This document shows, one piece after another, positions 1 to 9,058 of a stretch of 20,336 nucleotides of DNA. The stretch's first letter is position 1; each line of letters starts with the position of its first letter. Source of the DNA: JBMSHD01 sp049416425 (GTDB lineage: Bacteria > Pseudomonadota > Gammaproteobacteria > Francisellales > Francisellaceae). The stretch lies in NCBI GenBank assembly GCA_049416425.1, contig JBMSHD010000027.1, positions 1-20,336 of the forward strand, in the 5' to 3' direction. The translations under genes were made by a program, and so were the position numbers. The notes beneath the pieces were generated by a model that saw only the letters and a list, made by a program, of their open reading frames with translations, was not told where the DNA came from and did no database searches.

Positions 1-67
1 CAAACCAGAATAACTTCTTCTTGATTCCTGTGTCGAATGAAAGAAAAGCTAAAAAACAGAAATAACG
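1..67. other. Left edge, downstream of the DUF3731 reading frame; no callable gene
   Basis: Only 67 bases lie beyond the stop codon of the Hsp70/DUF3731 gene. On the minus strand they are T-rich with an AGGA-like purine patch, but no ATG, GTG or TTG start at a sensible distance and no GC-rich hairpin followed by a T run. A following gene could begin just outside the window. DUF3731-Hsp70 genes are often next to other small conserved genes, but nothing here identifies one. Confidence 0.4.
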
Positions 68-1747
68 CTAAAAATCCTTAAACAGTTGCAACCCTAAAGG
101 CAGATCCTCATTGATAAGCTCTCTGACAACATTCTCGGTATTTCCTGTCAGCATGATTTGATAACGCCGATGTTTTATTCTTTGCCTTACCTGGTCAAAA
201 AGAATCAAATCGAGATTATTATCCAGCACCGAATTCTTCATGGCGATAAGTGTTAACATGCGCTCGAAAGACAATACGGCATTTTTCGTAATATCGAGTT
301 GTAGAAAATGAACAATAGATTGCTCTACCAGTTTAATATCCACCGGAAGAGACGAAGGCTCTGGTAACCTTCTTGCCCCTAATCGAGCAATAGCCTGCAT
401 CAGCTCTACATCGGCTGGACGCCGGCATAGACGCTCGCTGTAGTATTGAAACCAGGCATTACGAATCGACACCGGCAGGCGATCGAGTGAAAAAAGTAGT
501 CTCTGCTTTTCAGACTTTGCCATCGTTGAGGCACGATTCGACGATTTAGCCGATGATGTGACGGCCTTAATATCATCATAAATGCGCTCTTGATGTTCAG
601 GGCTTAAGCCAAGAGAAACTCGACGCCAAGCCGCCCAAAACTGATTTTGTGCCTGTGAATCTTTAGGATATTGCAACTTTTCGGCATATAATTCGATCAG
701 CTGATTCACTCGCCTGCCATCTCCATTTACACCGATTCCGGGGCGCAGGATAAATCCGATATAATGCCACCATGTCGCCTCATGATCCGGTGATCTTTTT
801 CGCCGATTTTTAAGCTCAAAAAATGGATCAAACAGCTGTCGTAACTCATTGGCTTTGCTTATTTGATGTTGAGCCAGATAGCGTTTTATCTGCTGTTTAA
901 ATCCCGGCGTTTTTAATGTATTGGCAACAAAATAAGCATGCAGAAATGGCTTGATGCCATCGACAACATACGAATCCACAGAAACAGAATCAACTCGTTT
1001 TTGTTTTTCAGTGGATTTAGATTTGTCATTTAGCGCAAAATCCAGAGCCAAAACCTGTCGTTGTCCATCGTTCATTTTTAAGCTGAGAACACCAACCTCA
1101 TCGAGGCGGCTTGTCAACTCAATCTCACATATTTCAGCGTCACGATCTGGTGTCAATACCAGCTCATAAAGCTTATGCCAATTTTGATCAAAACAAAATC
1201 TGTCCCCAACCTTCAGCACAGAAAAAGCAGAATAATAAAGCGGAAAACGTACCTGCTGCCCGGTTTTTAAATGAAATGTATCGATCAACGAAAAGCTCTG
1301 TCCCACTTTAGCTCCTTGATTAAGAAGACAAACACCACTATGGGTTTTATCATCGATCATCAAGGCATAACTAAAAGGCGCGTGAGCGACAACCGCCCGC
1401 TGTTTTTCTCGATAATGCTGAAAGCTCACAGCCCCTTTAGCCACAGCAAGGCTCACCGATGGACTCATCAGAGTATCGATCATCTCCCCTTTCCAGTTTG
1501 AAACAAGCGAGCTTATGCGCTTACAAATCGCTTCACAATAGCTCACCCCCCCGTTAAACAGGATGACCTCAGGAAGGTGAATCGTTTGTTCTGAACCGAT
1601 GGATAGAAATCTTCTCATCGCCTGTTGTGATGAGGATAAAAAAGCCGCCAGATGTCGGGTGATGGCGACATCCTTTTCATAGGGTAGACCCAGACGTTTA
1701 ATTCCACTGTTATAGCGCTGTGGGCGCTCCTTTAAGTCTATCTCTGG
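68..1747 (-). pseudogene. C-terminal part of an Hsp70-family/DUF3731 protein, separated from its ATPase N-terminus by a frameshift
   Basis: This frame carries the rest of an Hsp70-like ATPase plus a long C-terminal region of DUF3731 type. It opens with FFPEID, then RYNSGIKRLGLPYEKD and AITRHLAAFL, which are typical of the family just after its DGFFP motif. It continues with LPEVILFNGGVS, the adenosine-binding segment of the Hsp70 fold, and SLAVAKGAVSF. The first ATG in this frame is at 1618, well inside the conserved region and without a good Shine-Dalgarno sequence, so it is not a credible independent start. Joined to the upstream frame by a -1 shift at 1747-1753, the product would be about 890 residues, close to the usual length of this family. 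The stop is TAG at 68-70 and the C-terminus looks natural. The family's function is not well established; the fold suggests an ATP-dependent chaperone-like protein in the cytoplasm. The gene is either broken, mis-sequenced or frameshift-expressed. Confidence 0.8.
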
Positions 1748-2739
1748 AAAAAACCATCCAAGATCCTCGTCTCAATCCACTGACGCTGAAGCATTGTCTT
1801 AAATTTTAACTTAAAAAGCCCAGATGAACCTGCTGAGGATAACGATAACGGCAACTCATCCGGCGACTCGAAAGACAGCAGTCGCTCCTTTATGCCTCTT
1901 AGTTGAGAGCTCAACCTCGGCATCATTGACTGAGAAAGCCGCCAGCCCTCTCGCTCAATCAACTGCTGCGTTAAAAACAGATCGATATTCTCCCCACCCA
2001 AAAGCAGGTGATCGCCAACACTGATACGCTCAAAATGACTACCATTTTCATCCATGGTAAGCCCAATTAAACTGAAATCGGTGGTGCCGCCACCGATATC
2101 GACGACCAGCGCAATCGATTTTTCCACTTGCTGACTCGTGATCGACAAGTCCTCATCATGCATTGCCATCCAGGCATAAAACGCCGCCAGCGGCTCCTCT
2201 AGAAGCCGATACGATTGAAAGCCAAGCCGATCCATGGTATTGGCAAGCGCGGATCTGGCATTATCGTTGAATGAAGCCGGAAGCGTGACGACCACATTCT
2301 GTTTATTCATGGGAAAATCCTGCATCTCAGCATTCCATGCATCGGCAAGATAAGTCAGCAGAATCTCGATGATCTCAATCGGTGCATATTGAGCTTGCTC
2401 ACCTTCAGGCAAAAGCGGCTGATTAATATCAAGATGAGTATGCCCAAGCCAGCTTTTCGGCGCTTTGATGACGGGGATATCGGTCGATTCCGCCAGTTTT
2501 CTGGCATACTCGCCGATAATGAGTCGAGGATGAGAAACCGACCAGGGCAGCACTTTGGCTATCTCTTCATTCATGATGGCGATGAAGACCGGTAACAGTG
2601 ACAAGGTCATGTATTGATCCGCCGCAATCAACTGCGGAATTTTAAAATAATGGATCTCATCATCGTGAGGTTTGCAATACGCCATGGCGATATTGGTGGT
2701 TCCCAGATCGATGCCGATTTTGTATTTATTATTTGGCAA
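1738..2739 (-). CDS. Hsp70-family ATPase, N-terminal part (ends early by frameshift)
   Basis: The 333-residue frame has the actin/Hsp70 ATPase core: phosphate-1 loop GIDLGTTN (residues 9-16), EEPLAAFYAW (about 181-190, connect-1 area), phosphate-2 loop DIGGGTTDFS (214-223), then GDHLLLGGENID. SWLGH near residue 96 is typical of the DUF3731-associated Hsp70 group rather than DnaK. The frame runs to ILDGFF and then stops at TAG (1738-1740), before the adenosine-binding segment, so this piece alone would be an incomplete ATPase. The remainder is present in the -1 frame (68-1747). The start is TTG at 2739: no ATG lies between it and an in-frame upstream stop, and the conserved N-terminus begins directly after it. 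The leader has only a weak GCGAG-like ribosome site. A sigma70-like promoter lies about 40 bases upstream. It sits downstream of nuoN in the same direction, probably as its own transcription unit. Confidence 0.85.
   Translation of the reverse strand: MPNNKYKIGIDLGTTNIAMAYCKPHDDEIHYFKIPQLIAADQYMTLSLLPVFIAIMNEEIAKVLPWSVSHPRLIIGEYARKLAESTDIPVIKAPKSWLGHTHLDINQPLLPEGEQAQYAPIEIIEILLTYLADAWNAEMQDFPMNKQNVVVTLPASFNDNARSALANTMDRLGFQSYRLLEEPLAAFYAWMAMHDEDLSITSQQVEKSIALVVDIGGGTTDFSLIGLTMDENGSHFERISVGDHLLLGGENIDLFLTQQLIEREGWRLSQSMMPRLSSQLRGIKERLLSFESPDELPLSLSSAGSSGLFKLKFKTMLQRQWIETRILDGFFQR
1747..1753 (-). other. T6 run / slippery heptamer T TTT TTC at the Hsp70-DUF3731 frame junction
   Basis: On the minus strand the zero-frame codons are GGT TTT TTC CAG AGA TAG. 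With the last T of GGT they form the heptamer T TTT TTC in the phase required for -1 slippage. After a -1 slip the next codon is CCA, giving D-G-F-F-P-E-I-D and then the open DUF3731 frame. DGFFP is what this family has here. A 4-base Shine-Dalgarno-like AGGA (1764-1767) ends 10 bases before the heptamer, and a 5-bp hairpin (AGCGC, loop CCACA, GCGCT; 1714-1728) begins 18 bases after it. A missing T in a T7 tract would give the same picture, so the site may simply be an indel or a sequencing error. Confidence 0.6.
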
Positions 2740-2779
2740 ATTAAAGCTCGCTTTACATTGGCTTTTTTAAACTTAGGGA

Positions 2780-2809
2780 ATTATAACCAGTAATGCGGCT
2801 TAAGTTCAA
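2780..2809 (-). promoter_or_regulatory. Putative sigma70 promoter of the Hsp70/DUF3731 gene
   Basis: On the minus strand, TTGAAC (2809-2804) and a perfect TATAAT (2785-2780) are separated by 18 bases. The predicted transcript start is near 2773, giving a leader of about 35 bases before the TTG start at 2739. The -35 box matches four of six consensus positions. This supports separate transcription of the Hsp70 gene from the nuo operon. No heat-shock (sigma32) type boxes were evident. Confidence 0.55.
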
Positions 2810-2840
2810 ATAACAGCGGAAAATGAACCACCATCGTTAA

Positions 2841-2873
2841 GGGCAGATGCATATTCGTTATGTCAGCTTGCCC
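2841..2873 (-). other. Imperfect inverted repeat in the nuoN-Hsp70 gap
   Basis: In the 248-base gap between nuoN and the Hsp70 gene the minus strand has GGGCA at 2873-2869 and TGCCC at 2845-2841. Inside is a second complementary pair, CATA and TATG, around a 5-base loop. No T run follows on either strand, so it is not a standard intrinsic terminator. It may be chance or a small structured element. The rest of the gap, apart from the promoter, shows nothing I can identify. Confidence 0.25.
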
Positions 2874-2987
2874 CATTGCCTTGGTTTTAATGACGTTTCT
2901 GGCAGATTTAAGGCTCTAAGTGCGGTAGCCTATTGCGACGCATCCTAAAATATTAAGCCAAGATGGTTGTTTATTTTGCCAACACTT

Positions 2988-4439
2988 CTATCCGCTTATA
3001 ACTAACGAATAAATCGGTTGAATAAAGTTAAGAAGAAGCCCCGGGAAGATTCCCAGAATCAGAATCAAAAGCGCATTTAAAGACAGAGCAACCAAGGTAT
3101 TTTTATTGGCATAGATCGGCGACTGATTTTTCGGATCATCAAAATACATGACCTTAACCACACGCACATAGTAGTAAGAGGCGATCACCGACATGATGAG
3201 CGCATAACCGGCCAAAACGTAAGCCTGCTCTTTAACAAGTCCCATGATGATAAATAGTTTGGCGAAAAATCCAGCAAATGGAGGCACCCCTGCCATTGAA
3301 AACATCACCATCAACATCAGAAAGGCAATCCAGGGATTTCGACGATTAAGCCCGGCAAAATCTGATAGTTTCTCAACCTCATAACCTTTGACGCTCAAGA
3401 CGATCAAAAGCCCAAAAGCCGCCGCGGCCATCAAGGCATAAACGGCAACATAATAAAGTGAGGTCGTCAGTGCCAAGGCATCCGGATGCAGAAGAAACGC
3501 CAGCAGAATAAAACCGATATGCGAAATGGTCGAATAACCCAAAAGCCGCTTGAGATTATCCTGGACTAGAGCAACAATGTTACCAAGGAAAATGGAAATA
3601 ACCGCAAGCACGGCGATGACATGAGACCAGGCATAGATCTGTCCCGGAAACGCCAACAGCAAAAAGCGAGCCAACATGGCAAAAGCCGCAATTTTAGGAA
3701 TCGTCCCCAAAAATGCCGTCACCGCATTGGGAGAGCCTTCATAAACATCGGGTACCCACATATGAAAAGGCACCGCTCCCAATTTAAAGCAGGCCGCCGC
3801 CAGCATAAACACCATGGCAATCAACACGATATCAAGATGCGCGGCGTGAGCTGTAGAGAGATAGATACCGATTTCAGTCAGATCAATCGTGCCGGTGATA
3901 CCATAGATATAAGACATGCCAAACAACAAGATACCGGAGCTTATGGCGCCGAGAATAAAATATTTGATCGCCGCCTCGGCTCCTTTGGCATAGCCACGTC
4001 TAATCGCAATCAAGGCATATAACGGTAAAGACAAAAGCTCGAGTCCAATATAGACGGTAAGCAAACTATGTGCCGAGGTCAGCACCACAGCACCTAAGAT
4101 CGATAACAAAGCCAGAGCATAAAACTCACCCTGTGGCAGCTTTCGGTCTTCGATATATTCCTTGGCATAAACAAAAACAAAAAACGCGATTAAAAAGATG
4201 ACGATCTGTAGCGAGAAGGTAAAGGGATTGTTGACCGTCTGCCCCCCAAAACCTATATCGATTTTGATATAAAGCTGGCGCAAGGTGATCCAGGCGGCGA
4301 CGATAAGCGAAATCTGAGCCAGAAAGTAGGCCAGACGCGGGAAGGCTTTTCCCCACATTAAATCGCACAACAACACGACAAGCGCCGAGATGGCAATGGT
4401 GATTTCGGGCAGTACGGTTAAAATATTTGCTAACATCAT
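2988..4439 (-). CDS. nuoN: NADH-quinone oxidoreductase subunit N
   Basis: This is a membrane-arm antiporter-like subunit of complex I, one of three (L, M, N) thought to translocate protons. The 483-residue protein is a chain of about fourteen hydrophobic helices. It has the conserved Glu in YIGLELLSLPLY (residue 134) and the channel Lys in CFKLGAVPFHMWVPD (residue 219), followed by YEGSPNAVTAFL. I place the start at ATG 4439, six bases after an AAGAG ribosome site; a TTG two codons upstream is also possible but less likely. It is the last nuo gene, 25 bases after nuoM, ending with TAG. No convincing terminator follows. Length is normal and the frame is intact. Confidence 0.95.
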   Translation of the reverse strand: MMLANILTVLPEITIAISALVVLLCDLMWGKAFPRLAYFLAQISLIVAAWITLRQLYIKIDIGFGGQTVNNPFTFSLQIVIFLIAFFVFVYAKEYIEDRKLPQGEFYALALLSILGAVVLTSAHSLLTVYIGLELLSLPLYALIAIRRGYAKGAEAAIKYFILGAISSGILLFGMSYIYGITGTIDLTEIGIYLSTAHAAHLDIVLIAMVFMLAAACFKLGAVPFHMWVPDVYEGSPNAVTAFLGTIPKIAAFAMLARFLLLAFPGQIYAWSHVIAVLAVISIFLGNIVALVQDNLKRLLGYSTISHIGFILLAFLLHPDALALTTSLYYVAVYALMAAAAFGLLIVLSVKGYEVEKLSDFAGLNRRNPWIAFLMLMVMFSMAGVPPFAGFFAKLFIIMGLVKEQAYVLAGYALIMSVIASYYYVRVVKVMYFDDPKNQSPIYANKNTLVALSLNALLILILGIFPGLLLNFIQPIYSLVISG

Positions 4440-4464
4440 TATCAACTCTTGTTTTCTTTCCTGG

Positions 4465-6072
4465 TTACACCATCATGTTGGCGGCACGTACGATCTCGCT
4501 GGAAGCAGCAGATGATAAGTGCAGAATTGGCTCTGGATAAAAGCCAAAATAAAGCGTCGGAATCGCCAGCAGCACAAATACAAAGATCTCAAGTCCCTTG
4601 ATGTCCTCCATGTTGGCGATCTGGTTGCTCACAACTTTACCAAATAATACCCGTTTATACATCCACAGCGTATAAACAGGGGCGATAATAAGCGTCAGAC
4701 CGGCTAAAAGCGCGACCCACACCGAATATTTAAACACGGCGATGATGATTAAAAACTCACCGATAAAGCCACTGGTTCCAGGAAGCCCGACATTGGCCAT
4801 ACAAAAGAGCATGAAAAAAGTGGCAAACATCGGCATGGATGAGGCTACACCCTGAAAATCCCGAATATTACGCGTCTTCATCCGCAATGCCAAAAAGCCA
4901 CAGCCGATGAACATCCCACCGGATGAGAAGGCATGAGCAATCATCTGAAAGACCGCACCCTGGATGGCAAGCTCGGCATCGGCTGCCCCCGCCATCTGAT
5001 CGGGATTACTACGAACCAGAAGGAAAATAGAAAACATCGCCAGCGTTACAAGTCCCATATGCGAGATTGAAGAATAGGCAATCAGGCGTTTAAAGTCTGT
5101 CTGCGCCACAGCAACGATGCCAACATAGACGATGGCAACAAGTGATATGGCCACTAAAAGCCAATCCAGGGTTGCCGTAATTGAAGGCACCAATGGCAAC
5201 ACAAAACGCAAAAACCCATAGGCGCCAAGCTTAAGCATCAATGCCGCCAGCACAACTGAACCACCAGCCGGTGCCTCGGCATGCGCATCAGGCAACCATG
5301 AGTGAAACGGCCACATCGGAATTTTAACGGCAAAGGCCAGAAAGAAGGCACCGAATAAAAGCCATTGTGCCGTCAGCGTGATATTGACAAGATCACCCAG
5401 CTGATTGGTTTGTGTCGCCCATTTGATGAAATTATCAATTGAGAAGCTATCTGAATAGATCATGCTGCTTCCCAACTGATCGACGACCTGATGCTGAATA
5501 TATAAAAAAGCCAACAATAAAAATACCGAGCCGAAGAAGGTATAGAGAAAATACTTCATCGCCGCATAGGCTTTCTTCTTGCCACCCCAGATACCGATAC
5601 CAAGCGTGGTTGGAATCAACAGCGCCTCCCAGAACACATAAAACAGCATGGTGTCTCTGGCCATGAACACGGCATTGGTCAATCCACAGGTGATCAAAAA
5701 GATTGCCATATACTGACGCAGTTTAAATTTAATGCTGTTCCAGGCGGCCAACACGATGACGATATTGGTAAACGAGGTCAGTATAATAAACAGTACCGAA
5801 AAACCATCGACACCCAGATAATAGTAAACGGATTGATCCGTCCCCATCAGGCTAAACCAATGAGCATACTCGACAAACTGCATGCCGGGATTGGAAGGAT
5901 CAAAGCCTAAATATAAGGGCACGCATAGCAGCAGCGTGATAATCGAGATTACCAACGCCGTCCAGCGAGCCGATTCTTTTTTACCATCGCGTGATTTTGC
6001 CGCTAAAACGACAAATCCGCCAATTGTCGGTACCCAAATCAACAAGCTCAATAAATAATGGGTCATATACAT
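4465..6072 (-). CDS. nuoM: NADH-quinone oxidoreductase subunit M
   Basis: This is the second antiporter-like subunit of the complex I membrane arm. The 535-residue protein is polytopic throughout. Key residues are present: Glu149 in FYVFWEALLIP and Lys250 in FAVKIPMWPFHSWLPDAH, followed by AEAPAGGSVVLA and later KRLIAYSSISHMG, all standard for NuoM. The start is ATG 6072 with AAGGGA upstream, though at a longish spacing. A second ATG two codons later is an alternative. It lies 21 bases after nuoL. It is slightly longer than E. coli NuoM, with no sign of damage. Confidence 0.96.
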   Translation of the reverse strand: MYMTHYLLSLLIWVPTIGGFVVLAAKSRDGKKESARWTALVISIITLLLCVPLYLGFDPSNPGMQFVEYAHWFSLMGTDQSVYYYLGVDGFSVLFIILTSFTNIVIVLAAWNSIKFKLRQYMAIFLITCGLTNAVFMARDTMLFYVFWEALLIPTTLGIGIWGGKKKAYAAMKYFLYTFFGSVFLLLAFLYIQHQVVDQLGSSMIYSDSFSIDNFIKWATQTNQLGDLVNITLTAQWLLFGAFFLAFAVKIPMWPFHSWLPDAHAEAPAGGSVVLAALMLKLGAYGFLRFVLPLVPSITATLDWLLVAISLVAIVYVGIVAVAQTDFKRLIAYSSISHMGLVTLAMFSIFLLVRSNPDQMAGAADAELAIQGAVFQMIAHAFSSGGMFIGCGFLALRMKTRNIRDFQGVASSMPMFATFFMLFCMANVGLPGTSGFIGEFLIIIAVFKYSVWVALLAGLTLIIAPVYTLWMYKRVLFGKVVSNQIANMEDIKGLEIFVFVLLAIPTLYFGFYPEPILHLSSAASSEIVRAANMMV

Positions 6073-6093
6073 AATCTGTTTTTCCCTTAAGCC

Positions 6094-8109
6094 TTAACCA
6101 TTTATCCAGAATATTAACCAGGCAATCAATGCCAAAATACCAAGCAAAAGCACAAAGGCATAATCATATAAAAATCCACGCTGCACCTTTTTAAACTGCT
6201 TGCCTGTCATATAGATTAAAGCCACGCTGCCATGAACGGCTGCCTTATCGATTAAAAAGATATCGACAACATACCATAGGAATTTACTCAAAAGCAAAAA
6301 GGCTCTGGTAATGACGATATCATAAAGTCCATCGATGAAATATTTTTTCACCAGAATGTAGTAAAGAATTCCCACTCCCGTTTTAACCTCGGTGAGTTTT
6401 TTGGGAACAGCAGGCAACCACACATAAAGAATATAAGACAAAACCAGCGCACTGATAGCCAGCCAAAACGGAATTGTATAAATAGACTCCCTGATAAAAT
6501 CCCAGGCTGTCTTATGCGAGGCGGTCTCCGCGGCGATAGCATCCACCACCGTGATATTGCCAAGCCCAGGCTCCAGATATTGGCTGATGGTGTGACCAAA
6601 GAAACCATTGGAGTTAGTAAGATTGGGCGTCAAGGCCTCATGAAAAAAGGCCATTCCAGCAAAAATAGCGGGAATGGACAATAAAATCAGTGGTATTAAA
6701 ATGGTCCAAGGAGACTCTTTGATATGCTGAGCCGTATGTTTATCCATTCTTGGCTGACCATGAAAGGTCATAAAAATCATTCTAAAGGTGTAAAAAGAGG
6801 TCACAAAGGCACAGGCCAAAACCAGAAGATAGGCGAACTCATGCCCAGGCAATGTGGTCATATGCGCCGACTCAATGATGAGATCCTTGGAGAAAAATCC
6901 GGCAAACGGTGGAATCGCCGCCAATGACCAGCCACCGATAACCATACAGATATAGGTAATCGGCAGTTTTTTTCTAAGCCCACCCATTTTACTCATATCC
7001 TGCTCGTGATGCATGGCGATGATGACAGAACCGGCCGCCAGAAATAAAAGCGCTTTAAACATGGCGTGAGTCATCAGATGAAACATGCCGATGGAGAAAG
7101 CACTGGCTCCTTGCGCCACCATCATATAGCCTAATTGAGATAAAGTACAATAGGCGATGACGCGCTTGATATCCATCTGCACGATGGCGTTAAGTCCCAT
7201 AAACAGACAGGTGATAGCACCGATGATCATCACAAAACTTAAACTCGCCGGAGACAGCACAAACATCGGTGACAGTCTGGCCACCATGAAGACACCGGCG
7301 GTGACCATGGTTGCGGCATGGATTAAAGCCGAAATTGGCGTCGGACCTTCCATCGAGCCCTCAAGCCAGGTATGAAGTGGAAACTGTGCCGATTTACCCA
7401 TGGCACCGATAAACAGAAGCACACACATAAGCGTGATCGGGCTGAAAGTCATACCGAGAAAGTCGACGGTCTGGGTTTCATTGATGTGCTTGACGGCGGC
7501 AAATACGGCCTGGTAGTCAAGCGAGTTCGTATAATAGACGACCGCGGCAATACCCAAAAGAAACCCCAGATCACCAACCCGGTTCATAATAAAGGCTCTC
7601 AGTGAGGCTTCATTAGCACGATTTCGATCAAAATAAAACCCGATTAGAAGGTAAGAGAACAACCCCACTCCTTCCCAACCGAAGAATAGCACCAGAAAGT
7701 TGTCGCTCATCACCAGACACAACATGGCAAAGGTAAAACCGGAAATATAGGCAAAAAATCGCGCATAGCCGGATTCGCCTTTCATATAACCAACAGAATA
7801 CAGATGCACCAGCGTTGAGACAAAGGTGACGATCAGCATCATAAACACAGACAAGCGATCGACGACGAAACTCACCGACATGCTGATCTGTTTAAATACG
7901 GCCCAGTTAAAATAACTGACATGAAAGACGCTGTTTTCGACATAGACACCATAAGCGAGATAGCAGCTTAAAAGAAAAGACAAAAGTACTAAAGAGGTGG
8001 TAAAAACATTGACACCATTGAGCTTGATCTGGACAGGGAAGAATCCAGCCAGAATGGCGCCCAGCGCAGGTGCTAAAATAATAATTGCAATAATCGTCTC
8101 GACACCCAT
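6094..8109 (-). CDS. nuoL: NADH-quinone oxidoreductase subunit L
   Basis: This is the distal antiporter-like subunit, which in the family also carries the long lateral helix running along the membrane arm. The 671 residues are almost entirely hydrophobic. Conserved features include VDRLSVFMMLIV, Glu146 in FFGWEGVGLFSYLLIGF, Lys239 in AMGKSAQFPLHTWL, and then EGPTPISALIHAATMV and DIKRVIAYCTLSQLG. The extended C-terminal part, with a further hydrophobic segment at the very end, matches the lateral-helix region and its anchor. The ATG at 8109 is 3 bases after the nuoK stop, so the two are tightly coupled. AAGG lies within the end of nuoK. It is longer than E. coli NuoL (613) but ordinary for this group as I recall it. 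Confidence 0.97.
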   Translation of the reverse strand: MGVETIIAIIILAPALGAILAGFFPVQIKLNGVNVFTTSLVLLSFLLSCYLAYGVYVENSVFHVSYFNWAVFKQISMSVSFVVDRLSVFMMLIVTFVSTLVHLYSVGYMKGESGYARFFAYISGFTFAMLCLVMSDNFLVLFFGWEGVGLFSYLLIGFYFDRNRANEASLRAFIMNRVGDLGFLLGIAAVVYYTNSLDYQAVFAAVKHINETQTVDFLGMTFSPITLMCVLLFIGAMGKSAQFPLHTWLEGSMEGPTPISALIHAATMVTAGVFMVARLSPMFVLSPASLSFVMIIGAITCLFMGLNAIVQMDIKRVIAYCTLSQLGYMMVAQGASAFSIGMFHLMTHAMFKALLFLAAGSVIIAMHHEQDMSKMGGLRKKLPITYICMVIGGWSLAAIPPFAGFFSKDLIIESAHMTTLPGHEFAYLLVLACAFVTSFYTFRMIFMTFHGQPRMDKHTAQHIKESPWTILIPLILLSIPAIFAGMAFFHEALTPNLTNSNGFFGHTISQYLEPGLGNITVVDAIAAETASHKTAWDFIRESIYTIPFWLAISALVLSYILYVWLPAVPKKLTEVKTGVGILYYILVKKYFIDGLYDIVITRAFLLLSKFLWYVVDIFLIDKAAVHGSVALIYMTGKQFKKVQRGFLYDYAFVLLLGILALIAWLIFWING

Positions 8110-8112
8110 GCT

Positions 8113-8430
8113 CTAACCCTTAAGCGTGTTTAATTTACTGACATCAATCGTCTTTCTGGTTCTAAATAAAACCACGACGATGGCAAGCCCAATGGCGGCC
8201 TCAGCCGCGGCAACCGTCAGAATGAAAAAGACGAACACATCACCGGTGCTCTCTTTGAGCATGCTGGAGAAGGCGATAAAGTTGGTATTGACCGCCAGAA
8301 GCATAAGCTCAATCGACATTAAAAGGATCAAAAGATTACGACGGTTGATCAAGATCCCGGCGATGCTGATGGAAAAAATAATCGCACTAAATATCAGATA
8401 ATGCGTCACAGGTACTGGAATGCTAGTCAT
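8113..8430 (-). CDS. nuoK: NADH-quinone oxidoreductase subunit K
   Basis: This is a small membrane subunit related to MrpC/MnhC, part of the proton path near the NuoH-NuoJ-NuoA end of the membrane arm. It has 105 residues and three hydrophobic helices. The two conserved buried glutamates are visible: Glu41 in LMSIELMLLAVN and Glu77 in VAAAEAAIGLAIVV (E. coli Glu36 and Glu72). The ATG at 8430 lies inside the end of nuoJ, an 8-base overlap, which suggests translational coupling. Length is normal. Confidence 0.97.
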   Translation of the reverse strand: MTSIPVPVTHYLIFSAIIFSISIAGILINRRNLLILLMSIELMLLAVNTNFIAFSSMLKESTGDVFVFFILTVAAAEAAIGLAIVVVLFRTRKTIDVSKLNTLKG

Positions 8431-9052
8431 TTTTATCCTCGCTGATAGTATTATCGCCGTCTCCAGACGATTTTTTCTCGGCTTTCATCTTGATGATTTT
8501 CAGACGATCTCTGGCCTCAACCCTCAATTGTAAACTCGGGTTTATCGCTTTATTGCCAGGTTTTCTACCACGGAAGGTCAACATGATCGCCGCAATCATC
8601 GCCGTTAACAGAATCATCCCGGCAAGCTCAAAGGCATACAGATAATCATCTGAGAACATCACTCGACCCAACGCCTTCACCGTTCCACTTCCGCCATAGA
8701 TAGGGTATGAGCCAAAAGCATGCACCACGGTAATGGCTAAAAGCACGGCCAGCGCGGCACAGATAAGAATCGTCAATGGCCAGTAAATGACCAATTTCTT
8801 CTGTTTGACGACGATATCGATATCGAGCATCATCACCACAAACAGGAACATGACCAGCACGGCGCCGACATAGACGACGATCAAAAGCAGTGCCAGGTAT
8901 TCCTGCTGCATCGTTAACCAGACACCGGCGGCAGCAAAAAACGTAAATACCTTGGCGATCACGGCTCTGACCGGATTTTTAGCGCTGATGACTAATAGCG
9001 CGCCTAAAATCGTCAGCGCTGCAAAGACATAAAATATAATATTAACCGTCAT
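8423..9052 (-). CDS. nuoJ: NADH-quinone oxidoreductase subunit J
   Basis: This is a membrane subunit of complex I related to ND6, with about five hydrophobic helices and the characteristic YVGAVLVMFLFVVMML segment near residues 61-76. It has 209 residues; the last 40 or so are hydrophilic, basic then acidic (KKSSGDGD, SEDKND), and likely lie on the cytoplasmic side. The ATG at 9052 is 6 bases after the nuoI stop, preceded by a purine-rich AGAGAAGG stretch. It overlaps nuoK by 8 bases. The frame is intact, so translation restarts normally after the damaged nuoI. Confidence 0.95.
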   Translation of the reverse strand: MTVNIIFYVFAALTILGALLVISAKNPVRAVIAKVFTFFAAAGVWLTMQQEYLALLLIVVYVGAVLVMFLFVVMMLDIDIVVKQKKLVIYWPLTILICAALAVLLAITVVHAFGSYPIYGGSGTVKALGRVMFSDDYLYAFELAGMILLTAMIAAIMLTFRGRKPGNKAINPSLQLRVEARDRLKIIKMKAEKKSSGDGDNTISEDKND

Positions 9053-9058
9053 CCTTCT

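Noticed and set aside
1618..1732. Internal restart for the DUF3731 piece using the AAGGAG at 1727-1732
   Set aside because: No start codon in the right frame follows at a useful distance; the first ATG is at 1618, over 100 bases further on and inside conserved sequence.
2911..2931. AGGCT/AGCCT inverted repeat after nuoN as a terminator
   Set aside because: Only five base pairs with an 11-base loop and no run of T after it on the minus strand.
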